64,000 nucleotides of DNA from Terripilifer sp031921685 (GTDB lineage: Bacteria; Pseudomonadota; Alphaproteobacteria; Rhizobiales; Beijerinckiaceae), in the NCBI RefSeq assembly GCF_031921685.1, contig NZ_JAPDHU010000001.1:1922001-1986000 (forward strand), given 5' to 3'. Under the pieces are notes generated by a model. The model was not told the origin of the DNA. It searched no databases and saw only the letters and a program-made list of their open reading frames with translations. Below are positions 50,751 to 58,908 of the stretch, piece by piece. A program made the position numbers and the translations under genes. How positions within the stretch are numbered: the stretch's first letter is position 1; each line of letters starts with the position of its first letter.

Positions 50751-51923
50751 TCAAACCGGGTTGGCGACCTTGGCGTGCGCCTGGGCGAAGGCCCAGTCGA
50801 GCCATTCGGTGAGCACCGCCACGTCGGCGGATTCGACTGTCGCGCCACACCACACGCGCAGGCCCGGAGGCGCATCGCGGTAGCCGTCGATGTCGTAAGC
50901 CGCCTTTTCCTTCTCGATGAGGGCGACCATTTCCTTGACGAACGCCGCCTGCGCCTCAGGGGCGAGAGCGGTCACCGCCGGATCGACGACCTTGAGGCAG
51001 ACGCTGGTGTTGGAGCGGATGTCCGCCGACTTGGCGAGGAAATCCACCCACGGCGTCTTGGCCACCCAATCGGCCAGCACCTTCACGTTCGAATCGGCGC
51101 GGCCGACCAGAGCGTCGAGACCGCCGAGCAGCTTCGACCATTGCAGCGCGTCGATATAGTCCTCGACGCAGAGCATGGACGGCGTGTTGATGGTGTCGCC
51201 GACGAAAATGCCTTCGATCAGCTTGCCGCCATTGGTCATGCGGAAGATCTTCGGCAGCGGCCAGGCCGGCGCATAGGTCGTCAGCCGTTCGACGGCGCGC
51301 GGCGACAGGATGATCATGCCGTGCGCGGCTTCGCCGCCGAGCACCTTCTGCCAGGAGAAGGTGACGACATCGAGCTTCGAATAATCCAGGCGCTGGGCGA
51401 AACAGGCCGAGGTGGCGTCGCAGATGGTCAGGCCCTTGCGGTCGGCCGGAATCCAATCGGCATTGGGGACGCGCACGCCGGAAGTGGTGCCGTTCCAGGT
51501 GAAGACCACGTCATTGTCGAAATTGACGGTCTTCAGGTCGGGCAGTTCGCCATAGGGGGCTTTCAGGATGCGGGCATCCTTGAGCTTCAACTGCTTGACG
51601 ACGTCGGTCACCCAGCCTTCGCCGAAGCTTTCCCAGGCCAGCATGTCGACGCCACGGGCGCCGAGCAGCGACCACAGGGCCATTTCGACGGCGCCGGTGT
51701 CGGAGGCGGGCACGATGCCGATGCGATAATCGGCCGGAACCTGCAGAATTTCACGGGTGAGATCGATCGCAAGCTTAAGCTTGGTCTTACCGACCTTGGC
51801 GCGGTGCGAACGGCCGAGCGGCGCGTCGATCAGATTTTCGAGAGCCCATCCGGGGCGCTTGGCGCACGGGCCGGAGGAAAAATTGGGGTTCGCCGGCTTA
51901 CGGCCGGGGATGCTTATGCTCAT
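50751..51923 (-). CDS. serC: Phosphoserine aminotransferase (alphaproteobacterial type)
   Basis: 390 residues. NPNFSSGPCAKRPGWALENL opens the long SerC form found in alphaproteobacteria and methanogens; the PLP lysine lies in LDVVTFSWQKVLGGEAAHGM, and TNGGKLIEGIFVGDTINTPS and FVGDTINTPSMLCVEDYIDA form the active-site and substrate loops. It transaminates 3-phosphohydroxypyruvate using glutamate, the second step to serine. Its leader resembles the alphaproteobacterial serC RNA motif (next entry). GGAG seven bases before the ATG. serA follows on the same strand. Confidence 0.97.
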   Translation of the reverse strand: MSISIPGRKPANPNFSSGPCAKRPGWALENLIDAPLGRSHRAKVGKTKLKLAIDLTREILQVPADYRIGIVPASDTGAVEMALWSLLGARGVDMLAWESFGEGWVTDVVKQLKLKDARILKAPYGELPDLKTVNFDNDVVFTWNGTTSGVRVPNADWIPADRKGLTICDATSACFAQRLDYSKLDVVTFSWQKVLGGEAAHGMIILSPRAVERLTTYAPAWPLPKIFRMTNGGKLIEGIFVGDTINTPSMLCVEDYIDALQWSKLLGGLDALVGRADSNVKVLADWVAKTPWVDFLAKSADIRSNTSVCLKVVDPAVTALAPEAQAAFVKEMVALIEKEKAAYDIDGYRDAPPGLRVWCGATVESADVAVLTEWLDWAFAQAHAKVANPV

Positions 51924-51950
51924 CTTTGATCTCCATCCTTACAGATGGGC

Positions 51951-51990
51951 GCCTCCCGTTGGGGGGAGGTGTCCCGCCGCGGGAGGTACG
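51951..51990 (-). ncRNA. serC leader with mutually exclusive hairpins (serC RNA motif candidate)
   Basis: Upstream of serC, CCTCCC (51952-51957) can pair with GGGAGG (51964-51969), and TCCCG (51972-51976) with CGGGA (51980-51984). Alternatively CCTCCCG (51952-51958) pairs with CGGGAGG (51980-51986), excluding both. Rfam describes a serC leader motif in alphaproteobacteria, which this matches by position and style; I cannot run the covariance model. Confidence 0.55.
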
Positions 51991-52074
51991 CCTCGATCGT
52001 GACGGCGTCAAGACGGGAGCGATTTTCTTATTGGCTTTGGCGGATCACAGTTCCCCCTTGGCGGATGCAAAGCA

Positions 52075-52464
52075 TCAGCCGTGCGGGGCGTGGCAGACAG
52101 CTTCAATGTTGTTGCCGTCCGCGTCGAGGACGAAAGCGCCATAATAATGAGGGTGATAGTGGGGGCGCAGGTCCGGCCGGCCATTGTCGCGGCCGCCCGC
52201 TGCCAGCGCTGCGGCATAAAAGGCGTCAACCTGCTGACGTGTTCCGGCGCTGAAAGCGACATGGACGCCGCCCTTGGCCTTGTTGCCCGTGCCGATCCAG
52301 AAGAAGGGCTTGTTCTCGCGGCCGAAACCGGCGTGTTCGTCGGCGCCGGTCTGCTCTTTCGTCACTTCCATCAGCAGCGCGAGGCCGAGTGGCGCCAGGG
52401 CCTTGGCGTAGAAGGTTTTTGCAGCGGCGAAATCGCTGACGGTGAAGCCGATGTGGTCGAGCAT
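52075..52464 (-). CDS. VOC-family (glyoxalase/bleomycin-resistance fold) protein
   Basis: 129 residues, one pair of VOC beta-alpha-beta-beta-beta units: MLDHIGFTVSDFAAAKTFYA and GGVHVAFSAGTRQQVDAFYA, ending YGAFVLDADGNNIEAVCHAP, where His4, His in VHVAF and Glu in IEAV are the usual metal ligands. Members include glyoxalase I, dioxygenases and antibiotic-binding proteins; the length and NIEAV ending are typical of the uncharacterised small VOC group. It is the last gene of the strand run starting at the TRAP receptor. Substrate unknown. Confidence 0.88.
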   Translation of the reverse strand: MLDHIGFTVSDFAAAKTFYAKALAPLGLALLMEVTKEQTGADEHAGFGRENKPFFWIGTGNKAKGGVHVAFSAGTRQQVDAFYAAALAAGGRDNGRPDLRPHYHPHYYGAFVLDADGNNIEAVCHAPHG

Positions 52465-52533
52465 GGCAGGCTCCGGAGGTTGTGGGACGAACCGTAAGCG
52501 GCCGATCGGGCGCCGTCGACTTCGAAGATCGTC

Positions 52534-52992
52534 TCACGCCACCCGATACACACTCAATTCCACCGTCTTGGGCGTGCGCACGCCCGAGCAGACGAAGATC
52601 GAGTGCATCAGCCAGGCGTGGGCGGGGCTTGCCGTCTCGAAGCGCGGCACCGAGCGAAAGTAAATCAGCGCCGGATCGACCGGCTCGCCGCGCTTGATCT
52701 TGTCGAGCGCGGCTTTCGGGCCGAAGCGTAGCCCATCGTTCTCAATATAGATGAGCGCGCCGTCCTCGGCCTCGATGACATAGCGGGCGTGCAGCACGGT
52801 GAGGCCATTCGGCCGGATGATCTGGAAGTCGGCGCCGGGCCGCACGCGGCCGTTGAGGCGGGGGCCCGTGATGCGCCCACCCGTGATGTCGATAATGCGT
52901 CGTTCGCCGAGGCCGGTGTCGCCGATCTCAAGCGGCTTGGCGACGTCGACACTGATGTCGCAGACATGTTCGAGGCTGATGTCGATCGTCAT
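52534..52992 (-). CDS. DUF3237 family protein
   Basis: 152 residues with the DUF3237 pattern: IIDITGGRITGPRLNGRVRP near residue 33, GADFQIIRPNGLTVLHARYV and the strand FGPKAALDKIKRGEPVDPAL, then YFRSVPRFETASPAHAWLMH. A beta-barrel fold is expected; no catalytic role is known for the family, but members are often next to catabolic genes. It begins 9 bp after the TRAP large permease stop, so it belongs to the TRAP operon and may act on the imported acid. Confidence 0.9.
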   Translation of the reverse strand: MTIDISLEHVCDISVDVAKPLEIGDTGLGERRIIDITGGRITGPRLNGRVRPGADFQIIRPNGLTVLHARYVIEAEDGALIYIENDGLRFGPKAALDKIKRGEPVDPALIYFRSVPRFETASPAHAWLMHSIFVCSGVRTPKTVELSVYRVA

Positions 52993-53001
52993 TACTCTTG
53001 C

Positions 53002-54300
53002 TCACATGCGCGACGGCAGGAAGGTCGCCATCTGCGGGAAGGCGACGATGACGATCAGCGTGAAGATTAAGGCGAGCAGGAAGGGCAGGACGCCCTTGAA
53101 GATGGTGGTGAAATCGAGTTCCGGCACCATGCTCTTGATGACGAAGACGTTCATGCCGACGGGAGGATGGATGAGGCCGATCTCCACCGTCATGACGATG
53201 ATGACGCCGAACCAGATCGGATCGAAGCCGAGCTGGATGATCACCGGGAAGACGATCGGTACGGTGAGGATGATCATCGCCATGGCGTCCATCAGGCAGC
53301 CGAGTACGAGATACATCAGGAGGATCAACACCAGCACGCCGTAGCTGCCGAGGCCCAGGCTGGTGAGGAATTCGGTGACCTTCTGCGGCGTCTGGGTGAT
53401 GGTGAGGAAATAGCCGAACAGCAAGGCGCCGATCAGGATGGTGAAGACGGCGGCGGAGGTGCGCGTCGCCTCGAGCAGCGATTTCTTGATCTCGGCCCGG
53501 CCCAAACGGCCGCGTAGGAAGCCGATGATGAAGGCGCCGCCAGCGCCCATGCCGCCGGCTTCCGTCGCCGTGAACAGACCGCCATAGAGGCCGCCGATGA
53601 CGAAGATGAACAACAGCAAGGGCGCCCAGACATCGCGCAGCGCCGCCATTTTCTCCTTCCAGTCGGTCTGTCGCACGACGGGGAGAAAACCCGGCTTGAG
53701 ATAGCCGATCAGCACGACGGTGGCGATCAAGACGAAGACTTCGAAAATGCCGGGAAGGATGCCGGCGATGAACAGTTTGCCGATGTCCTGCTGGGTGATG
53801 ATGCCATAGACCGCGAGCACCGTGGACGGCGGGATCATGATGCCGAGCGTGCCGCCCGCAGCGATGACGCCGGCGGCGAAGCTCTTGGGATAATTGTGCC
53901 GGCGCATTTCCGGATAGGCGACGGCCGAGAAGGTGGCCGCGGTGGCGACCGACGAGCCGCAGATGGCCGAGAAGCCGCCGCAGGCGGCGATGGTGGCGAC
54001 GCCGAGGCCGCCGCGCCAATGGCCGACGAAGGCATTGGCGGCGCGGAACAGCTCGCGGCTGATGCCGGCATGGGAGACGAAGGATCCCATCAGCAGGAAC
54101 ATCGGAATGATGCCGAAGGAATAGTCGGTCACCGTGCGCATCGACGTCTGGCCGATGAGTTTCAGGGCCGTCTCGTAATTGGTGAGATAGCCGAAGCCGG
54201 CGACGCCGACGAGGCCCATGGCCATGCCGACGGGCACGCGCAGCAACATGAGGATGAAAAGGGAGACAAAGCCGATGACGGCGACGGCGTCGGTGCTCAT
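53002..54300 (-). CDS. TRAP transporter large permease (DctM type)
   Basis: 432 residues, about 12 transmembrane helices. LRVPVGMAMGLVGVAGFGYL, the ACGGFSAICGSSVATAATFS sodium/substrate-site region, PEMRRHNYPKSFAAGVIAAG, and LVLGCLMDAMAMIILTVPIV are DctM/SiaM signatures. Together with the small permease it carries an organic acid delivered by the periplasmic receptor, driven by the sodium gradient. It starts 4 bp after the small permease gene. Confidence 0.95.
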   Translation of the reverse strand: MSTDAVAVIGFVSLFILMLLRVPVGMAMGLVGVAGFGYLTNYETALKLIGQTSMRTVTDYSFGIIPMFLLMGSFVSHAGISRELFRAANAFVGHWRGGLGVATIAACGGFSAICGSSVATAATFSAVAYPEMRRHNYPKSFAAGVIAAGGTLGIMIPPSTVLAVYGIITQQDIGKLFIAGILPGIFEVFVLIATVVLIGYLKPGFLPVVRQTDWKEKMAALRDVWAPLLLFIFVIGGLYGGLFTATEAGGMGAGGAFIIGFLRGRLGRAEIKKSLLEATRTSAAVFTILIGALLFGYFLTITQTPQKVTEFLTSLGLGSYGVLVLILLMYLVLGCLMDAMAMIILTVPIVFPVIIQLGFDPIWFGVIIVMTVEIGLIHPPVGMNVFVIKSMVPELDFTTIFKGVLPFLLALIFTLIVIVAFPQMATFLPSRM

Positions 54301-54304
54301 GCGA

Positions 54305-54814
54305 TCAGTCCGCCACTTTCAGTTCGGTTTCATCGTGGATTTCATCGGGATGGAAGATCAGCCGATAGGTGCGGATGGCGATCAGCAGCACGGCACTGAC
54401 ATCGCCGATCCAAGCAAGCGCGAAAAACGGCCATGTTGGCAGATTGAGATCGAAGGTCAGGACATTGGAGCGATAGGTGTCGACCACTTTGTCGAACAAA
54501 GTGTAGGTCTGCACGGTGACGACGAAGAGCAGGACGAGTGTGGCGAAAATATCGATATAGCGCTTCCAGTTTTTGTTGGCGGCGCTCCAGACGAGATCGA
54601 CCGTGATATGGGTGCCGCGATAGCTGGTGGCGGCGATGCCCCAGAAGATCAGGATGCCGAGCAGCATGCGGCCGAGGTCGTAGCCATCGGGGATCGAGGT
54701 GGCGAAGAAATAGCGCAGCAGGACGCCGACAAAAATCAGAGTGACGACACAGGCGACGAAAATGGCCGCGATCCATTCAATCGTGTCGATGAACCCATCC
54801 ATGAATTTACGCAC
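54305..54814 (-). CDS. TRAP transporter small permease (DctQ type)
   Basis: 169 residues with four transmembrane helices (about 13-31, 47-64, 90-110, 127-150). The mid-region GIAATSYRGTHITVDLVWSA matches the conserved R-G-x-H-I-x-V/L-D motif of DctQ. It is the auxiliary subunit of the TRAP membrane complex. It follows the receptor gene after a hairpin that probably lowers its expression relative to the receptor. Confidence 0.93.
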   Translation of the reverse strand: MRKFMDGFIDTIEWIAAIFVACVVTLIFVGVLLRYFFATSIPDGYDLGRMLLGILIFWGIAATSYRGTHITVDLVWSAANKNWKRYIDIFATLVLLFVVTVQTYTLFDKVVDTYRSNVLTFDLNLPTWPFFALAWIGDVSAVLLIAIRTYRLIFHPDEIHDETELKVAD

Positions 54815-54840
54815 AGGCGTACCTCGCCAAAAGTCGTGAA

Positions 54841-54866
54841 AACGGCGGCCGTTGTCGGCCGCCGTT
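54841..54866 (-). terminator. Attenuator hairpin between TRAP receptor and permease genes
   Basis: AACGGCGGCC (54841-54850) pairs perfectly with GGCCGCCGTT (54857-54866); on the minus strand TTTTC follows. It lies inside the operon and would let more receptor than permease be made. Confidence 0.75.
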
Positions 54867-54878
54867 CAGAAGGCTGGT

Positions 54879-55892
54879 TCAGAGACCGGCGTTGTTGCGG
54901 GCGATGGAGTCTTTCAGCTCCTTCATCGCCACATCCGGATCGACGCCGGCTTTTTTCACGCCGTCGGCCCATTTCTGGGTCAGCGGTTCGACGGTCTTGC
55001 GCCATTCGGCGAGCTGGGCGTCGGTGAGCTTATAGACTTCGTGATCGGGCAAGGCCTTCATCTTGGCGATGCCGTCATGTTCGAACTTGCCCCAGGCTTC
55101 GGCGAATTTCACCGCCCATTCGGTGGTGCAATGATCGTCGATCACCTTCTTTTGCGCCGCCGACATATTGTCATAGGTGCGACGGTTGATGTTGTAGGTG
55201 AACATGGTGGTGTAGAGCGGCGCGTCGATCGAGTATTTGATGTGCTTCTCGACGCCGAAGAGGAACATCGATCCCCACGGGAAGAAGATGCCGTCGGCAA
55301 CGCCGCGCTCAAGCATGTCGCGCGCTTCCGGTGCGGAAGCCTGCACATTGGTGCCGCCGAGCATGGTCACCAGTTCGGCGGTGGTGCTATGCGACGGGCG
55401 GATCTTCATGCCCTTGATGTCGCCGGGCACCGTCACCTTCTTGCGGCTGTGCAAGGAACCTGGATCGTGCATGAAGGCAAAGCAGAACTTCGTGTCCTTC
55501 ATCTCGGCCGGCGCATATTTGCGATACCATTGGTCGAGCGCCGCCGTGCCCTTGCCGGCGTTGGCGAAGGTGAACGGAATCTGGCCAACGGCGATGACCG
55601 GGAAGCGGCCGGGCTGGTAACCAGGATTGATGTAGGTCACGTCGGCGATACCATCACGCGCCATGTCGTAATGGTCGAAGGCCTTGCCGAGCTGTTCGGC
55701 CGGAAAGAGCGTGGCCTTGATTGTGCCGTTGGAGGCTTTCTCCATCGATTCCGTCCAGGCCTTGGTCGACGGATAGAGCGGATGCGCGGTCGGCACCCAC
55801 AACGACACTTTCAAATTGACTTGTTTGTCCTGAGCCATAGCCGGCGCGATGGCGCAGCCTGCCACCGCCAATGCGAGCGCAATGCGTCTCAT
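54879..55892 (-). CDS. TRAP transporter substrate-binding protein (DctP type)
   Basis: 337 residues with a Sec signal (RRIALALAVAGCAIAPAMAQ). LWVPTAHPLYPSTKAWTESM, FPAEQLGKAFDHYDMARDGI and GVADGIFFPWGSMFLFGVEK are DctP-like, and GMKIRPSHSTTAELVTMLGG contains the conserved arginine (IRP-S) that salt-bridges a ligand carboxylate. It binds an organic acid in the periplasm and hands it to DctQM. Divergent from no gene; promoter upstream near 55973-56000. The ligand is not predictable. Confidence 0.94.
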   Translation of the reverse strand: MRRIALALAVAGCAIAPAMAQDKQVNLKVSLWVPTAHPLYPSTKAWTESMEKASNGTIKATLFPAEQLGKAFDHYDMARDGIADVTYINPGYQPGRFPVIAVGQIPFTFANAGKGTAALDQWYRKYAPAEMKDTKFCFAFMHDPGSLHSRKKVTVPGDIKGMKIRPSHSTTAELVTMLGGTNVQASAPEARDMLERGVADGIFFPWGSMFLFGVEKHIKYSIDAPLYTTMFTYNINRRTYDNMSAAQKKVIDDHCTTEWAVKFAEAWGKFEHDGIAKMKALPDHEVYKLTDAQLAEWRKTVEPLTQKWADGVKKAGVDPDVAMKELKDSIARNNAGL

Positions 55893-55972
55893 TCATCCCT
55901 CCTCATGCGCGCCCGATCCGGTCAAACCCCTCCAACCGAATGGCCATTGCATGGCCTGGCGCCGTGGGAGCA

Positions 55973-56000
55973 AGTCTAGCCAGGCATGAGGCGGGGTCAA
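55973..56000 (-). promoter_or_regulatory. Promoter of the TRAP operon
   Basis: On the minus strand TTGACC (56000-55995), a 16-bp spacer and TAGACT (55978-55973) lie 80-108 bp before the receptor start codon. Confidence 0.5.
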
Positions 56001-56050
56001 TCACCGTCTCACACGTGGCTTTGCAATTTGGAGAATACGTCTTTCGTCGT

Positions 56051-56073
56051 GTCACACCTTACATAGGTGCGAC
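56051..56073. promoter_or_regulatory. 23-bp dyad between GMC and TRAP genes
   Basis: GTCACACCT (56051-56059) and AGGTGCGAC (56065-56073) form nine-base arms with one mismatch around TACAT. Position fits either an operator about 50-70 bp upstream of the TRAP promoter or a hairpin after the GMC stop codon (56102); there is no T-run. Confidence 0.5.
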
Positions 56074-56101
56074 CCGCCTGATGCATCATCGATTGAAGTG
56101 A

Positions 56102-57721
56102 TCAGGCGGTTTTCAACATATAGTCCGCCGTCTTCTCGGCGATCATGATGGTCGGCGCATTGGTGTTGGCGCTGACCAGGGTCGGCATGATCGAGGCGTC
56201 GGAGACGCGCAGGCCCTCGACACCGCGCACGCGCAATTGCTCGTCGACCACCGAGGCCGCATCGATCCCCATGCGGCAGGTGCCGACCGGATGATAGACG
56301 GTGCCGGCATTGGCGACGACGAAAGCATCGATCTCCGCGTCGCTCTTGATCGCGGGACCCGGCGCGATTTCGCGGCTGTTCATCTTGGCGAAGGCTCTTT
56401 GCGCCAACACGTCGCGCAGGATCTTGACGCCAGCGCGCATCGTCTCGCGATCGGCGGCGGTGGCGAGGTAATTGGCGCGGATGACCGGCGGCGCGAACGG
56501 ATCGGCGCTGCGCAGCGCGATGTCGCCACGGCTTTCGGGGCGCAGTTGGCAGATCGTGCCGGTGAAGCCATAGCCGTCATGCGCGCCGGGTGCTGGCTTG
56601 CGGAAGGGAATGCGCGGACCCGTCGTCACCGGAATGCCGGGGAAGAAATGCACCTGCAGATCGGGCTCGGAAACATCAGGCCGCGATTTCAAAAAGGCGC
56701 CGCCTTCGAGCGGCCACGCCGAGGCCGGCCCCTTGCCGGTAAGGATATTGCGCAGCACGGCGAAGCCGGCGCGATCGATGCGACGCAGATCGTAGAGGGA
56801 GTCCGGCTCCTCGCAGGCATGCGACACGCGCACGGTGAGGTGATCCTGCAAATTTTTGCCGACGGCGGGCAGATCTACTACGGCCTTGATGCCGTGTTGG
56901 CGCAGCTCATCGGCGGCGCCGATGCCCGACTGCATCAGCACGGTCGGCGAGGTGATGGCGCCACACGACAAAACGATCTCGCGTGCTGCGCCGATTGTGT
57001 AGATCTGGCGGCCGACCTTCACCTCGATGCCGGTGGCGCGACCTTTGGCGACGATGACGCGCAGGATATGCGCATGGGTCAGCACGGTGAGATTGGGGCG
57101 CGCGAGGATCGGCGTGATGAAGGAGCGCGCCGTGCTCATGCGCTTGCCGTCGCGGATGGTGAAGTGATAGCGGCCGAAGCCTTCCTGCTGTTCGCCGTTG
57201 AAATCGGGATTGCGCTTGAAGCCAGCTTGCACGCCGGCTTCGACGAAAGCGTCGTAGAGGACATAGGGGATCTGCGATCGCGTCACCGGCAATTCGCCGC
57301 CGCTACCGTGATAGTCATTGGCACCGTCGGCGAAATTTTCCGACCGTTTGAAGAAAGGCAGCACGCGCTCATAGGACCAGTCGCGTAGACCAAGCTGTGC
57401 CCAATGATCGTAATCGCCGCGATTGCCACGGGTGTAGACCATGCCGTTGATCGAAGACGAGCCGCCGAGCACGCGGCCGCGCGGCCAGGCGATGCGGCGT
57501 CCGCCGAGGCCTGGCTCCGGTTCGGTCTGATAGGCCCAGTTGTGAAAACGCGACTGCATGAAATAGGCGGTCATCAGCGGCACGTGAATGAGCGGGTTCC
57601 AATCGCGGCTGCCTGCTTCGATCAAGAGAACCTGCGCTGCCGGATCGGCCGACAGACGATTGGCCAGGACGCAGCCGGCCGAACCGCCGCCCACGACGAT
57701 ATAGTCGTATCCCTTGGTCAT
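56102..57721 (-). CDS. GMC-family FAD oxidoreductase (choline dehydrogenase-like)
   Basis: 539 residues from ATG 57721 (GGGAGGGGAG upstream). The FAD site is YDYIVVGGGSAGCVLANRLS, followed by GMC signature 1 (GRVLGGSSSINGMVYTRGNR) and signature 2 (GAITSPTVLMQSGIG). The catalytic His is in TVYHPVGTCRMG, and the final Asn in SANTNAPTIMIAEKTADYML. It oxidises an alcohol to an aldehyde or acid, passing electrons to a quinone or other acceptor. It is the last gene of the LacI-regulated ABC/oxygenase operon, so the alcohol is probably an imported compound or its oxygenation product. Confidence 0.93.
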   Translation of the reverse strand: MTKGYDYIVVGGGSAGCVLANRLSADPAAQVLLIEAGSRDWNPLIHVPLMTAYFMQSRFHNWAYQTEPEPGLGGRRIAWPRGRVLGGSSSINGMVYTRGNRGDYDHWAQLGLRDWSYERVLPFFKRSENFADGANDYHGSGGELPVTRSQIPYVLYDAFVEAGVQAGFKRNPDFNGEQQEGFGRYHFTIRDGKRMSTARSFITPILARPNLTVLTHAHILRVIVAKGRATGIEVKVGRQIYTIGAAREIVLSCGAITSPTVLMQSGIGAADELRQHGIKAVVDLPAVGKNLQDHLTVRVSHACEEPDSLYDLRRIDRAGFAVLRNILTGKGPASAWPLEGGAFLKSRPDVSEPDLQVHFFPGIPVTTGPRIPFRKPAPGAHDGYGFTGTICQLRPESRGDIALRSADPFAPPVIRANYLATAADRETMRAGVKILRDVLAQRAFAKMNSREIAPGPAIKSDAEIDAFVVANAGTVYHPVGTCRMGIDAASVVDEQLRVRGVEGLRVSDASIMPTLVSANTNAPTIMIAEKTADYMLKTA

Positions 57722-57818
57722 CTCCCCTCCCGCAATGGTTCTGACCTGCATGCGCGCGAAACCATCGGCTCCGGTGCTTGCCGATTTCAGAATCATAATT
57801 CATCGGAGATGTACAGCG

Positions 57819-58889
57819 TTAGGCTTGTTTGGCGCGCGGGCGTTTCATTTTCACTGGCGCCGTCACCGACTGCCTGACGACGAGCTCATAAGGCAGGACG
57901 GTGAGCTTGGGCGGCCGTTCGCCGGAGATCAGCGCGAGCAGATGCTGCGCGGCGGTTCTGCCCATGTCGACGAAAGGCATGCGCACCGTCGTCAAAGGTG
58001 GGTCGACATATTCGCCCATATTGGTGTCGCCGCAGCCGATGATCGACAGGTCGTGTGGGACGTTGAGGCCGTGGGCACGGCATTCGGTGGTGAGGCCGAG
58101 GCCGAGGATGTCGCCGGTCAGGGCGACGGCGGTGGGGCGTTCATCACAGTCGAGCAGCCGGCGCGCGGCCGTGCGGGTGGCATGATTGCTGTAATCCTCG
58201 GTCACCACGCGCCAGGCTTCGGGGCAGGGCAGGCCGTGATGCTTGATGCGCGCGATGGCGCTGACAAAGCGGTCCTTCACGGTCGGGGTGTCGTGGATCG
58301 GGCCGGAGAAGACGGCGATGCGGCGATGGCCGAGGGCATGGAGATGATCGATGGCGGCGTTGAGAGCGCCGACGCTGTCGAGCGCGATGCTGGGCCCCAT
58401 GGGAGTATCCAACGCGATGTCCTGGGTGACATAGGGCATGCGATGGCGCGCCAGCAGCGCTGGCAGTTCAGGCAGATGGTCCGAGCCGGTGATGAGCAGG
58501 CCATCCATGCCGCGCTCGATGAACATGCGGGCCTGTGCCACCTCGCGCGCCGGATCGCGCTCGTGGCAATTGATCATCAGGGCATAGCCGGCGCGATCCA
58601 GCTCCTGCTCGATGGCTGCGATCGACGGCACGAAGAGCGGATTGGCGAGGGTCGGCACGATCAGGCCGATGGCGCGGGAGCGCTGCGAGACCATCGCGCG
58701 TGCCGTGCGATTGGGAATGTAGTCGTGGCGGCTCAGTGCCCGTTGCACGGCGCGGCGCTTGTCGGCGGCGACGAGGTCGGGATTGTTGAGGACGCGCGAG
58801 ACCGTGGCGATGGAGACGCCGGCGGTGCGCGCGATGTCCTTGACGGTGGCTTTGGGGGCCGTCGTGCGCCGTGGTTTTACATCGGCCAT
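57819..58889 (-). CDS. LacI-family transcriptional regulator
   Basis: 356 residues. The HTH (VKDIARTAGVSIATVSRVLN) and hinge helix (NRTARAMVSQRSRAIGLIVP) are LacI-type; the periplasmic-binding-like effector domain follows, with MGPSIALDSVGALNAAIDHL and DDERPTAVA-type (CDERPTAVALTGDILGLGLT) segments. It probably represses the operon it lies in by binding the perfect palindrome at 62744-62759, released by a sugar- or acid-like ligand. It sits in the middle of the operon, between the oxygenase and the GMC gene. Confidence 0.93.
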   Translation of the reverse strand: MADVKPRRTTAPKATVKDIARTAGVSIATVSRVLNNPDLVAADKRRAVQRALSRHDYIPNRTARAMVSQRSRAIGLIVPTLANPLFVPSIAAIEQELDRAGYALMINCHERDPAREVAQARMFIERGMDGLLITGSDHLPELPALLARHRMPYVTQDIALDTPMGPSIALDSVGALNAAIDHLHALGHRRIAVFSGPIHDTPTVKDRFVSAIARIKHHGLPCPEAWRVVTEDYSNHATRTAARRLLDCDERPTAVALTGDILGLGLTTECRAHGLNVPHDLSIIGCGDTNMGEYVDPPLTTVRMPFVDMGRTAAQHLLALISGERPPKLTVLPYELVVRQSVTAPVKMKRPRAKQA

Positions 58890-58908
58890 CGTCGTGTCTC
58901 TTGGACGA

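Noticed and set aside
51983..52011. TTGACG-N17-TACCTC as serC promoter
   Set aside because: The -10 is poor, and a start there would remove part of the leader structure.
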